64,000 bases of DNA. It comes from Sulfitobacter noctilucicola (GTDB lineage: Bacteria; Pseudomonadota; Alphaproteobacteria; Rhodobacterales; Rhodobacteraceae). Both the position numbers and the translations under genes were made by a program. The notes beneath the pieces were generated by a model. It ran no database searches. It saw only the letters and a list, made by a program, of their open reading frames with translations, and was not told the origin of the DNA. Each line of letters starts with the position of its first letter. Within the stretch, counting starts at the first letter, position 1. This document shows positions 17,759 to 26,170 of the stretch, piece by piece. Location: NCBI RefSeq assembly GCF_000622385.1, contig NZ_JASD01000008.1, positions 248,001 through 312,000 of the forward strand. Reading direction: 5' to 3'.

Positions 17759-18478
17759 TCACGCCCAATCCCCCAACGACTGCTGCCACAGGGTCATTGC
17801 AGCGACGGCCGCCGTATCGGCGCGCAAAATGCGTGGGCCAAGTGTGACTGCATCCGCATAGTCAGCCTTGTGCAATCGCGTGCGTTCCGCGTCTGAAAAC
17901 CCGCCTTCCGGTCCGATCAGGATTGCCCAAGGGCCGCGCACCTCGGGCAAACGACCTGACGCGCCTGCAAGCGCCTCGTCGCAAAACATGATCCGGCGCT
18001 CGGGTGCCCATTGGTCCATCAAAACACGGAATTTTACCGGAGCCTCCACGCGGGGCACATATGTCCCGCCGCATTGCTCTGCCGCCTCAACCGCATGGGC
18101 CTGCAACCGGTCTACCTGCACACGGCCCGCATTGGTGTACTCTGTCATCACAGGTAAAATCCGCGCAGCTCCCATTTCGGTAGCTTTCTCGACGATAAAA
18201 TCGGTGCGCGCCTTTTTGATCGGGGCAAAGATCAGCCACAGGTCCGGCGGCATCTGCAGCAGAGCGCTTTGATTGACACAGCGCAGCGTTCCACCGCGTT
18301 TGCCCGCTTCGACAATCTCGGCCTGCCATTCGCCATCGCGCCCGTTAAACAGCGCCACCATGCCGCCCACCGCCTGCCGCATCACCCCGAAAAGGTAATG
18401 CGCCTGTCCTTTATCTAAAGGAACCGATTGCTCCTCCCCTAAAGGGTGATCTACATACAGTCTTATTTTCGCATTCAT
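17759..18478 (-). CDS. rsmE: 16S rRNA (uracil1498-N3)-methyltransferase
   Basis: A 239-residue SPOUT-family methyltransferase that methylates U1498 in 16S rRNA. The N-terminal PUA-like part (RLYVDHPLGEE, QAHYLFGVMR, FNGRDGEW) precedes the SAM-binding trefoil knot: IGPEGGFSDAER near residue 190 and LGPRILRADTAAVAAMTLWQ at the end. The frame is open to 18664 but the family N-terminus begins at ATG 18478. Only 11 bases separate this start from the divergent ubiA start. Confidence 0.94.
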   Translation of the reverse strand: MNAKIRLYVDHPLGEEQSVPLDKGQAHYLFGVMRQAVGGMVALFNGRDGEWQAEIVEAGKRGGTLRCVNQSALLQMPPDLWLIFAPIKKARTDFIVEKATEMGAARILPVMTEYTNAGRVQVDRLQAHAVEAAEQCGGTYVPRVEAPVKFRVLMDQWAPERRIMFCDEALAGASGRLPEVRGPWAILIGPEGGFSDAERTRLHKADYADAVTLGPRILRADTAAVAAMTLWQQSLGDWA

Positions 18479-18489
18479 GAGACCGATAT

Positions 18490-19452
18490 ATGCAAGACGC
18501 GCCGCCTTCACCAGATGCACCTGTCGCAGATGCGGCCGGCGACAACTGGGTTGACCGATATGCACCGGCTTTTGCGCGCCCCTATCTGCGCCTGTCCCGC
18601 GCTGACCGGCCGATTGGCACATGGTTGCTGCTGTTGCCCTGCTGGTGGGGTCTGGCGCTGGCAATCCTCTACGATCAAAGTCCGCGCTGGTTCGATCTTT
18701 GGATTCTGATCGGTACCGGCATCGGCGCCTTCCTGATGCGTGGTGCAGGCTGCACTTGGAACGATATCACCGACCGCGATATTGATGCGCAAGTCGCCCG
18801 CACGCGGTCGCGCCCCATCCCCTCCGGTCAGGTCACGGTTGAGGCCGCGATAGCATGGATGGTGATTCAGGCCCTGCTCGCCGCACTTATCCTGTTCACC
18901 TTCAATCGTGCTGCCATCGGTCTGGGATTTCTGTCGTTGCTGCTGGTCGCAGTCTATCCTTACGCCAAACGATTTACATGGTGGCCGCAAGTATTTCTGG
19001 GGCTCGCGTTCAACTGGGGCGCATTGCTGGTCTGGACAGCCCATGCAGGAGTGCTGAATTCCCCTGCGATCCTCTTATATGGTGCCGGCATCGCCTGGAC
19101 CCTTTTTTACGATACGATTTATGCACATCAGGACACAGAGGATGACGCGCTGATCGGTGTAAAGTCTACCGCGCGGCTGTTCGGTGACACATCACCGCAA
19201 TGGTTGCGCCGCTTTTTGATGGCGACTGTCGGTCTGATGGGGCTGGCCGTTGTCTTTAGCGCGATGCCGAATGCAACCATTCTGGCGCTGGTAATCGCGC
19301 TGGCGGGACCTTGGGCGATGGGTTGGCATATGGCGTGGCAATTGCGCGGCCTGGACATCAACAATCCCTCGAAAATGCTTCAGCTGTTTCGTGCCAACCG
19401 AGATACCGGCATGATCCCGCTGTTCTTTTTCGCCGCAGCCCTGCTGGCGTGA
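18490..19452 (+). CDS. ubiA: 4-hydroxybenzoate polyprenyltransferase
   Basis: A 320-residue integral membrane prenyltransferase that attaches the polyprenyl tail to 4-hydroxybenzoate in ubiquinone synthesis. The two Asp-rich diphosphate-binding motifs are visible: NDITDRDID near residue 95 and DTIYAHQDTEDD near residue 208. RLSRADRPIGTWLLLLPCWWG marks the family N-terminal helix. The ATG at 18490 has only a weak upstream purine stretch. The promoter must lie within rsmE coding sequence. Confidence 0.94.
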   Translation: MQDAPPSPDAPVADAAGDNWVDRYAPAFARPYLRLSRADRPIGTWLLLLPCWWGLALAILYDQSPRWFDLWILIGTGIGAFLMRGAGCTWNDITDRDIDAQVARTRSRPIPSGQVTVEAAIAWMVIQALLAALILFTFNRAAIGLGFLSLLLVAVYPYAKRFTWWPQVFLGLAFNWGALLVWTAHAGVLNSPAILLYGAGIAWTLFYDTIYAHQDTEDDALIGVKSTARLFGDTSPQWLRRFLMATVGLMGLAVVFSAMPNATILALVIALAGPWAMGWHMAWQLRGLDINNPSKMLQLFRANRDTGMIPLFFFAAALLA

Positions 19453-19513
19453 TTGCACCTCCCAGCCTGCACGCGTATCAAAGACCAAGTTCAACAAAGC
19501 AGAACCCTGACTT

Positions 19514-21421
19514 ATGCGCCTTTCTTCACTGCTGATCATCGCAATGACCTTCTTCGCGGCTGCTGTCGTGTCTCTGGTTGCGGCGAATTTCAGCGTGAAG
19601 CTGATTGAGGAAAGCTCCGAAATCGGCGTGCGCGATGCGCTTGATGGCGAAGGAATGACCTGGGCCGAAGTAGAAGCAGACGGGTTGCAAGTGACCTTGG
19701 CCGGCGTCGCCCCGACCGAAGCGGTCCGCTACAAAGCACTGACTACAGCAGGTTCTATCGTTGATGCCGCCCGCGTGATCGACCTGATGGAAGTTGAAGC
19801 GCAGGCCGCCATCGCGCCTCCCCGTTTCTCTGCCGAAGTGCTGCGCAATGACAGTGGCATTTCAATCATCGGCCTTATCCCTGCCAGCACTGATCGCGAA
19901 AGCACGATCAAGAAATTTGCCAATATGGCAGGTGAAGCAAACGTCGCTGACCTGCTGGAGCAGGCCGATTATCCCGCGCCTGAAGGGTGGGAAGATGCCT
20001 TGGCCTATGCGACCAGTGCCATCGCACAGCTGCCGCGCGCAAAAGCATCTATCGCGGCGGGCCGTGTATCGATTACCGCGATCGCCGACAGTGTCGAAGC
20101 CAGAGCGGAAATGGAGCGGGTCCTCAAGCGGCGTGTCCCGCCAAGCGTCGAGCTGGTTATCGACATCGCAGCACCACGCCCTGTGATTACGCCCTTTACA
20201 CTGCGTTTTGAGCTGGATGAAGACGGTGCGCACTTTGACGCCTGCTCTGCCGATACCGACGCGGCACGTGCCCGCATCGTCGCAGCCGCCACGCGTGCGG
20301 GCGTGACCGATACGCCACGCTGCACTGTGGGCATGGGTGTGCCAAGCCCGACATGGTCGACTGCGGTAGAACAGGCCATCAGCGCGGTCGAACGTCTGGG
20401 CGGCGGATCAGTCACATTCGCCGATGCCGACATCAATCTGATTGCCCTGCCGGGCAGCAGTCAGGCCACATTCGACCGCGTGGTCGGAGAGCTTGAAAAC
20501 AGCCTGCCGCCCGTCTTCGCGCTGCGCTCGCAATTGCCCAAGGTGCAAGACCCGAACGAAGGACCACCAGAGTTCACCGTAACACTTAGCCCCGAAGGTC
20601 AGGTGCAACTGCGCGGACGTGTAAATGATGCTGCCCTGCGCGAACTTGCAGACAGCTATGCCAAGGCGCGATTCGGGTCCGACCGGGTTTATACAGCGAC
20701 AAGAGTGGCCGAAAACTTGCCAGCCGACTGGGCTCCACGGGTGCTGACCGGACTGGAAGCACTGGCGGCCCTTAGCAACGGCTCTGTCACTGTCACGCCC
20801 AACGCGCTGTCTGTGACAGGCAATACTGGCAACCCTGATGCCAGCACCGAAATCGCCTCTCTCCTTGCTGGAAAACTGGGTGAAGGCGCGGACTACGATA
20901 TCTCCGTGAATTATCAGGAAAAGCTCGATCCCGTTCTGGGCCTGCCCTCCCCAAGCGAATGTGAAGCGCAAATCGGCGAGATATTGAAAACAGGCAAGAT
21001 TAACTTCGAACCCGGCTCCGCCACGATTGATTCCTCCGCCCTTTCGATCATGGATGAAATCGCCGACATCCTGAAACGCTGTGGTGATCTGCCGTTGGAA
21101 ATTCAGGGTTATACCGACAGTCAGGGCCGCGAGACAATGAACCTCGCTCTCAGCCAAAGTCGCGCGGAGTCAGTTTTGAACGAACTGCGTGCTCGTCGTG
21201 TGCTGACCGGCACCTACACTGCCAAAGGGTATGGCGAAGAAAACCCGATTGCGGACAATGGCACAGAAGCGGGCCGCGAAGCCAACCGCCGCATCGAATT
21301 CCGTCTGCTGCGCCCTGATACCGTCGCGGTACCCGATGAGACAACGCTGGAGTCTGCGGCTCAATCAGGCGATACAGAAAACCAAACGTCCGAAGAAGGC
21401 ACATCAGATGAGCAGAACTGA
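19514..21421 (+). CDS. OmpA-family outer-membrane/peptidoglycan-associated protein
   Basis: A 635-residue protein with an N-terminal hydrophobic segment (SSLLIIAMTFFAAAVVSLVAANF) as signal or anchor and a long acidic periplasmic region with BON-like repeats (for example VQLRGRVNDAALRELADSY). A C-terminal OmpA/MotB peptidoglycan-binding domain covers about residues 490-605: IQGYTDSQGRETMNLALSQSRAESV and G-x-x-N-P-I-A-D-N-G-T-E-A-G-R-E-A-N-R-R-I-E-F. It probably tethers the envelope to peptidoglycan. It overlaps the next gene by 14 bases. Confidence 0.88.
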   Translation: MRLSSLLIIAMTFFAAAVVSLVAANFSVKLIEESSEIGVRDALDGEGMTWAEVEADGLQVTLAGVAPTEAVRYKALTTAGSIVDAARVIDLMEVEAQAAIAPPRFSAEVLRNDSGISIIGLIPASTDRESTIKKFANMAGEANVADLLEQADYPAPEGWEDALAYATSAIAQLPRAKASIAAGRVSITAIADSVEARAEMERVLKRRVPPSVELVIDIAAPRPVITPFTLRFELDEDGAHFDACSADTDAARARIVAAATRAGVTDTPRCTVGMGVPSPTWSTAVEQAISAVERLGGGSVTFADADINLIALPGSSQATFDRVVGELENSLPPVFALRSQLPKVQDPNEGPPEFTVTLSPEGQVQLRGRVNDAALRELADSYAKARFGSDRVYTATRVAENLPADWAPRVLTGLEALAALSNGSVTVTPNALSVTGNTGNPDASTEIASLLAGKLGEGADYDISVNYQEKLDPVLGLPSPSECEAQIGEILKTGKINFEPGSATIDSSALSIMDEIADILKRCGDLPLEIQGYTDSQGRETMNLALSQSRAESVLNELRARRVLTGTYTAKGYGEENPIADNGTEAGREANRRIEFRLLRPDTVAVPDETTLESAAQSGDTENQTSEEGTSDEQN

Positions 21422-21761
21422 ATTCGTCCTCGCCACAGCCATCATCCTGTTTGTCGCCTTTTGCCTTGGATGGTTCGCCAACTGGCTTTTGCACCGCTTT
21501 ACACGCGTGGCAGCGGGAGATGTAGCACAGCTTGACCGGATGAGTCAGGAACTGCACGAAGCTGAAGAAACCCGCGATCAGGCAATCACCTACCTGCAGC
21601 AGCGCGAGGCAGAGCTGACCAATCAGCTCGCACAGACCGAAGCTGAACTTGGTGCTGCCATGGAAGGTTTGCGCGATGCACGTCACGAGGCCGAAGAGCT
21701 GCGCGTTTTTCTGGAGACTCAAAACAAATCTACGGGTGAAGTGTTCTCTTCACAGCGCTGA
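21408..21761 (+). CDS. Small membrane-anchored coiled-coil protein
   Basis: A 117-residue protein starting at ATG 21408 inside the end of the OmpA-like gene. One N-terminal transmembrane helix (FVLATAIILFVAFCLGWFANWL) is followed by about 75 residues of heptad-rich coiled coil (LDRMSQELHEAEETRDQAI, TNQLAQTEAELGAAMEGLRD). The coupled layout suggests that it works with the OmpA-like protein in the cell envelope. I recognise no family. Confidence 0.8.
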   Translation: MSRTEFVLATAIILFVAFCLGWFANWLLHRFTRVAAGDVAQLDRMSQELHEAEETRDQAITYLQQREAELTNQLAQTEAELGAAMEGLRDARHEAEELRVFLETQNKSTGEVFSSQR

Positions 21762-21780
21762 GGCGTCAGTTCAGCCGCTG

Positions 21781-22224
21781 CTACCAGCGCTTTAGCGCGT
21801 CCTCGTCCGCATCTTTTGACGCAACCCAAGCCGCGCCTTTCGCCGTAATCTCCCGCTTCCAAAACGGTGCCCGGGATTTCAGGTAGTCCATCAGGAACTC
21901 GGCCCCGTCAAAAGCGTCTTTGCGGTGCGGTGCAGCAGTCGCCACCATCATGATCATCTCGCCGGGGGTCAAACGGCCGTAGCGGTGAATAATCAGCGCA
22001 TCCCCAAGGCTAAAACGCGCCATTGCCTGCGTTGCAATTTCTGTCAACGCCGCTTCGGTCATCCCGGGATAATGCTCGATCTCCATCGCATCCAACGGAT
22101 CATCAGGAAGGTCGCGAACGATGCCGGTAAAGGTAACTATCGCGCCCATGTCGCGGTGGCCTGCGGCAAAAGCAGCGCTTTCGCGACCCAGATCAAACGG
22201 GGCTTCCTGCACCGAGATTCGCAT
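21781..22224 (-). CDS. moaE: Molybdopterin synthase catalytic subunit MoaE
   Basis: A 147-residue large subunit of molybdopterin synthase, which inserts dithiolene sulfurs from MoaD thiocarboxylate into precursor Z. Seen are GAIVTFTGIVRD, the EHYPGM segment, and the active-site region A-P-H-R-K-D-A-F-D with F-W-K-R-E near the C-terminus. It lies 3 bases downstream of moaD. Confidence 0.94.
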   Translation of the reverse strand: MRISVQEAPFDLGRESAAFAAGHRDMGAIVTFTGIVRDLPDDPLDAMEIEHYPGMTEAALTEIATQAMARFSLGDALIIHRYGRLTPGEMIMMVATAAPHRKDAFDGAEFLMDYLKSRAPFWKREITAKGAAWVASKDADEDALKRW

Positions 22225-22227
22225 CGC

Positions 22228-22476
22228 TTATCCGCCCGTCATCGGTGGGAAAAACGCGACCTCTCGGGCGCCCGCGATCGGGGCGTCGAAATCAACCAAC
22301 TTTTGGTCCACCGCCACACGCAATGCGGACAAGTCAGAGAACGCCAGATCATAGCGATCCTCCCGACCGCGCAGTTCGGCAACCAGATCGGCAACTGTTG
22401 ACGCCTCTGTCTCGACCTGTTCGCGTGGCAATCCGATCCGTTCGCGTACCCATGCGAAATAAAGTACATCCATCAC
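22228..22476 (-). CDS. moaD: Molybdopterin synthase sulfur carrier subunit MoaD
   Basis: An 82-residue ubiquitin-fold sulfur carrier. It ends in the diagnostic Gly-Gly (FFPPMTGG) that becomes the thiocarboxylate. The N-terminus MMDVLYFAWVRERIG is typical for the family. The ATG overlaps the pgsA stop by four bases (ATGA), so pgsA, moaD and moaE are translated as a unit. Confidence 0.93.
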   Translation of the reverse strand: MMDVLYFAWVRERIGLPREQVETEASTVADLVAELRGREDRYDLAFSDLSALRVAVDQKLVDFDAPIAGAREVAFFPPMTGG

Positions 22477-23138
22477 TTCGGCTCCCTAAGATGCGGCAAG
22501 GCTTTGACCAGATAGTCGAATCCGGTCATCGCCGTCAGTGCCGCTGCGATCCACAACAACCACAGACCGACGCGGCCCGCCCATTCCATGCCCGCGAACT
22601 TCCACTGCAGGCCCAAGACGTCGTCTTCTTCGCCGTTCAGAATGGCTTCGATCAGGCTCTCGTCCATCCCAAAGACCGACATGCCGAGGTAATGTTCAAA
22701 CACACCCTGACTGAACAACACCGCAATGGCGGTCATCTGGAATGTTGTCTTCCACTTTGCCAGCTTCGTAACCTTGAGCGTCCCCGCCACATCGCCCAGG
22801 AATTCGCGCAGACCAGAGACAAAAACTTCACGGAACAGGATCAGTGTCGCCGGCAAAACCAGCCACGGCGACCAGCTGGAAAACCCGATAATGACCATCA
22901 ATGCAATCACGACCATCGCCTTGTCAGCAATTGGATCCAGCATCGCACCCAGCTTGGTCTCCTGCTTCCACGCCCGCGCGAGGTAGCCGTCAAACCAATC
23001 CGTTACAGCGGCTGATACGAACAGCAGCAGCGCAAACCAATCTGCGTAAGGCCGCGTAAAATAAAGGAACATCACCGCGACCAAAGGGGCGGCAAGCAGA
23101 CGCAAAAGCGTCAGAATATTAGGCAGGTTCCACTTCAT
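22473..23138 (-). CDS. pgsA: CDP-diacylglycerol-glycerol-3-phosphate 3-phosphatidyltransferase
   Basis: A 221-residue membrane enzyme that makes phosphatidylglycerol phosphate. The CDP-alcohol phosphotransferase signature D-G-x2-A-R-x8-G-x3-D-x3-D is present (DWFDGYLAR...GAMLDPIADK). The N-terminus MKWNLPNILTLLRLLAAP is typical for PgsA. A PgsA-like order downstream of uvrC is common in roseobacters. Confidence 0.94.
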   Translation of the reverse strand: MKWNLPNILTLLRLLAAPLVAVMFLYFTRPYADWFALLLFVSAAVTDWFDGYLARAWKQETKLGAMLDPIADKAMVVIALMVIIGFSSWSPWLVLPATLILFREVFVSGLREFLGDVAGTLKVTKLAKWKTTFQMTAIAVLFSQGVFEHYLGMSVFGMDESLIEAILNGEEDDVLGLQWKFAGMEWAGRVGLWLLWIAAALTAMTGFDYLVKALPHLREPK

Positions 23139-23227
23139 GCCGGCACCCTACCTTGCGTTGCGCACATGTGAAAGCACCAACACCCCACTTGGATACGTCT
23201 TGTTTTCCGCTCGCATTTCAACCCGTA

Positions 23228-25093
23228 TCAACCGCGCTCGTGAAAGTAGGCATAGATCGTTTCGGCCAGCGCATCCGACACACCATCCACCGCTTTGAGA
23301 TCCGAAAGATTGGCCCGCCCCACGGCTTTGGCCGACCCGAAATGCGCCAAAAGCGCCCGCTTGCGGGCCGCGCCAACGCCGGGCACATCGTCCAAAGGCG
23401 TGGCCCCGACTGCCTTGGCCCGCTTCGCACGGTGCGTGCCGATTGCAAACCGGTGCGCCTCGTCCCGCATCCGCTGCACAAAATAGAGCACCGGATCGTT
23501 GTGCCGCAGTGCCATAGGTCGTTTGCCGACACGGTAAAATTCTTCCTTGCCCGCGTCCCGGTCCACACCTTTGGCCACACCAACCATTGGAATGTCTTCC
23601 ACACCGTATTCACGCATGATCGATGCCACCGCACTCACCTGACCAGCGCCCCCGTCAATCAATAACAGTTCAGGCCACTGGCCCTCCTTACGCTCGGGGT
23701 CTTCCTTGATCAGTCTCTTGAAACGACGGGTCAGCACTTCTTTCATCATGCCGAAATCGTCACCGGGCGTCAGATCGTCACCGCGTATATTGAATTTGCG
23801 GTACTGGTTTTTCATCATCCCGTCAGGTCCGGCCACAACCATCGCGCCCACAGCGTTGGTGCCCTGGATGTGCGAGTTGTCGTAGACCTCGATACGCGCG
23901 GGCGGCCCCGGCAACTCAAAGGCATCCGCCAATCCCTGTAGCAGCCGTGTCTGCGTTGCCGTCTCCGCCATCTTGCGCGCCAGCGACTCGCGTGCGTTGC
24001 GCAGCGCACCATCTACAAGTTCTGCCTTCTCACCACGCTGAGGGACCAGCAGCTCTACCTTGCGGCCAAGCTTTCCCGACAGCGCATCAGCCATCAGATC
24101 AGGGCTTTCGATCTCATTGCTCAAGATGAGCTGCCGCGGCGGCTCGCGTGTGTCATAAAACTGTCCGATAAAGGCTTCCAACACCTCGGCCTCGTCAACA
24201 TCCGCGCCGACACGCGGATAGTAGTCCCGGTTGCCCCAGTTCTGATTGGCACGGATGAAAAACACCTGCACACAGGCCTGCCCGTCTTGCATGTGCAGCG
24301 CGATAATATCGGCCTCTGATACGCCCTTGGGATTGATACCCTGTGCAGTCTGCACCTGCGTCAGCGCTTTGATCCGGTCGCGGAGCGCCGCTGCCCTTTC
24401 AAATTCCATGTCTTCGGAGGCCTGCGCCATCTCTGACGCTAGCCTCGCCTGAATATCCGTGGTCTTACCACTTAAAAACCGCTGCGCGTCTTTGACCGTC
24501 TGTCGGTAGTCTTCGGGGCTGATCTTACCCACACAAGGCGCGGAACACCGCTTGATCTGATGTTGCAGACAGGGCCGTGTACGGCTCTCGAACATGGAAT
24601 TCGAACAGTCACGCAGCAGAAAAACACGCTGCAATTGGTTCAGTGTACGGTTAACAGCACCGGCACTAGCGAAAGGACCATAATACGTCCCCTTTTCTTT
24701 CTTCGCGCCCCTATGCTTTTTGATCTGCGGATAGTCATGCTCGGACGTTACCACGATGTTCGGGAAGCTTTTGTCATCGCGCAGCAACACGTTGAATTTT
24801 GGCTTGAGCTGTTTGATCAGGTTTTGCTCAAGCAGCAGCGCCTCTGTCTCTGTCTTGGTTGTCAGAAACATCATGGAGGCGGTGTTGGAGATCATCCGCG
24901 AAATACGCGCTGAATGCCCCGTTGGCCGCGCGTAACTGCTGACCCGCGCACGCAAATTCCGCGCCTTACCGACATAAAGAACTCGGCTTTCGCTATCGAG
25001 CATCCGGTACACGCCCGGAGATGCATCAATGGTCTTGAGGTAGCTCTGAATTACCTCATAGCCGACCGGTTGTTTCTGCGTTTCTTGAGTCAT
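23228..25093 (-). CDS. uvrC: Excinuclease ABC subunit C
   Basis: The 621-residue dual-incision nuclease of nucleotide excision repair. Domains in order are: GIY-YIG nuclease (GVYRMLDSESRVLYVGKARNL, residues about 28-100), a cysteine-containing linker, a UVR motif (EDMEFERAAALRDRI near 230), the RNase H-like C-terminal nuclease (IEVYDNSHIQGTNAVGAMVV near 405) and a helix-hairpin-helix pair (DDVPGVGAARKRALL, then DLKAVDGVSDALAETI). The length is as expected. Confidence 0.96.
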   Translation of the reverse strand: MTQETQKQPVGYEVIQSYLKTIDASPGVYRMLDSESRVLYVGKARNLRARVSSYARPTGHSARISRMISNTASMMFLTTKTETEALLLEQNLIKQLKPKFNVLLRDDKSFPNIVVTSEHDYPQIKKHRGAKKEKGTYYGPFASAGAVNRTLNQLQRVFLLRDCSNSMFESRTRPCLQHQIKRCSAPCVGKISPEDYRQTVKDAQRFLSGKTTDIQARLASEMAQASEDMEFERAAALRDRIKALTQVQTAQGINPKGVSEADIIALHMQDGQACVQVFFIRANQNWGNRDYYPRVGADVDEAEVLEAFIGQFYDTREPPRQLILSNEIESPDLMADALSGKLGRKVELLVPQRGEKAELVDGALRNARESLARKMAETATQTRLLQGLADAFELPGPPARIEVYDNSHIQGTNAVGAMVVAGPDGMMKNQYRKFNIRGDDLTPGDDFGMMKEVLTRRFKRLIKEDPERKEGQWPELLLIDGGAGQVSAVASIMREYGVEDIPMVGVAKGVDRDAGKEEFYRVGKRPMALRHNDPVLYFVQRMRDEAHRFAIGTHRAKRAKAVGATPLDDVPGVGAARKRALLAHFGSAKAVGRANLSDLKAVDGVSDALAETIYAYFHERG

Positions 25094-25382
25094 TTCAACC
25101 TTTGATTCTCAGGCACTGCTGCAATATGGCGTCTTCGGTAACAAGTGTTAACCTGTCCACGAAACATGTGGATAAGTCTGAGGGTAACATCGGAGCGGGT
25201 TGATTTTATCGTTGTTTTCGGCAGACTTCAACGAATTGCCTAATTTTTAGGCACTATTCCAAACCGCTGATTTTCTTGGATATTTTTTATTGTTCTTCGC
25301 CAAGCTGCTGAAAATTAATGAGTTTTAACACAAATCTGTTACATTGTATTCGGCAAGTGCAGAACTCTTACTACCATAGGTC
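25094..25382. promoter_or_regulatory. AT-rich region upstream of uvrC with a DnaA-box-like inverted repeat
   Basis: A 289-base gap that is clearly richer in A/T than its surroundings. It contains TGTGGATAA (25167-25175), which on the other strand is the consensus DnaA box TTATCCACA. It forms an inverted pair with TGTCCAC (25154-25160). A small hairpin GCCTAA/TTAGGC with a 3-base loop follows near 25238. The uvrC promoter should be here. A single full box does not make this a replication origin. Confidence 0.4.
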
Positions 25383-26162
25383 TCACTCGACACCCAAGAC
25401 ATCCGGTGTCTTCCATCCCAGATGCTGTCCGCCATCAACACACAGCAGTTGTCCGGTCACCGCTGGTGCATCCAGAAAATACCCCAAGGCCGCTGTGATG
25501 TCAGCCGGATTGGCACCCCGCCCCAGCACAGTACTGGCCCGTTGGTCGGCAAAGTGTTTATCCGACTGGCGCGCGCCCTGAAGGGTCGGGCCAGGCCCAA
25601 TGGCGTTCACCCGTATGGACGGCGCAAGCGCCTGCGAAGCCGTTTGCGTCAACGCCCAAAGCCCCATCTTTGCGAGCGTATAGGTCATGAATTCCGGCGT
25701 CAGCTTGCGCACCCGCTGGTCAATCATATTCACGATCAAACCCGTCGCGAACGGCTCTCCTGAGGCATCTTTATCCGCGCCAAGCCCTTGCTGGGCCATC
25801 GACTGGCTCAGCACAAAAGGCGCGCGCAAATTGCTGCCCATATGCCTGTCCCAGCCTTCGCGGGTAGCGCTTTCAATCGTGTCGTATTCAAAGATTGACG
25901 CGTTATTCACAAGGCATGTCACAGGACCGCCCAATCCTTCAACAGCGTCCTCAAACAACTGCGTTGTCTCGGCGTCAGACAGCAGGTCGGCCTGCAAAGC
26001 AATCGCACGCTGACCGGAATTCCGAATGTCTCGCACAACATGCGCGGCACCCTCTTCGGAACTGGCGTAATGCACAGCAACGTCAAACCCGCGACTGCCC
26101 AGATATCGCGCCATAGCAGCGCCAAGACGGTTCCCCGCCCCTGTCACCAATGCCCGCTTCAT
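25383..26162 (-). CDS. SDR family oxidoreductase (pteridine-reductase-like)
   Basis: A 259-residue Rossmann-fold dehydrogenase. The cofactor motif GAGNRLGAAMARYL, the N-N-A-S-I-F-E segment and the Y-T-L-A-K catalytic pair are present, and the motif NAIGPGPTLQG resembles PTR1/FolM-type reductases that act on pterins or folates. The arginine in the first motif (G-x-x-R-x-G) is also PTR1-like and suggests NADPH use. The frame is open to 26297, but the ATG at 26162 has GGAGAGAC upstream and gives the normal N-terminus. It follows the antiporter gene by 8 bases. Confidence 0.85.
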   Translation of the reverse strand: MKRALVTGAGNRLGAAMARYLGSRGFDVAVHYASSEEGAAHVVRDIRNSGQRAIALQADLLSDAETTQLFEDAVEGLGGPVTCLVNNASIFEYDTIESATREGWDRHMGSNLRAPFVLSQSMAQQGLGADKDASGEPFATGLIVNMIDQRVRKLTPEFMTYTLAKMGLWALTQTASQALAPSIRVNAIGPGPTLQGARQSDKHFADQRASTVLGRGANPADITAALGYFLDAPAVTGQLLCVDGGQHLGWKTPDVLGVE

Positions 26163-26170
26163 TGTCTCTC

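Noticed and set aside
25094..25382. Chromosomal replication origin
   Set aside because: Only one full-consensus DnaA box and none of the usual origin neighbours; kept as a possible DnaA-linked regulatory region only.
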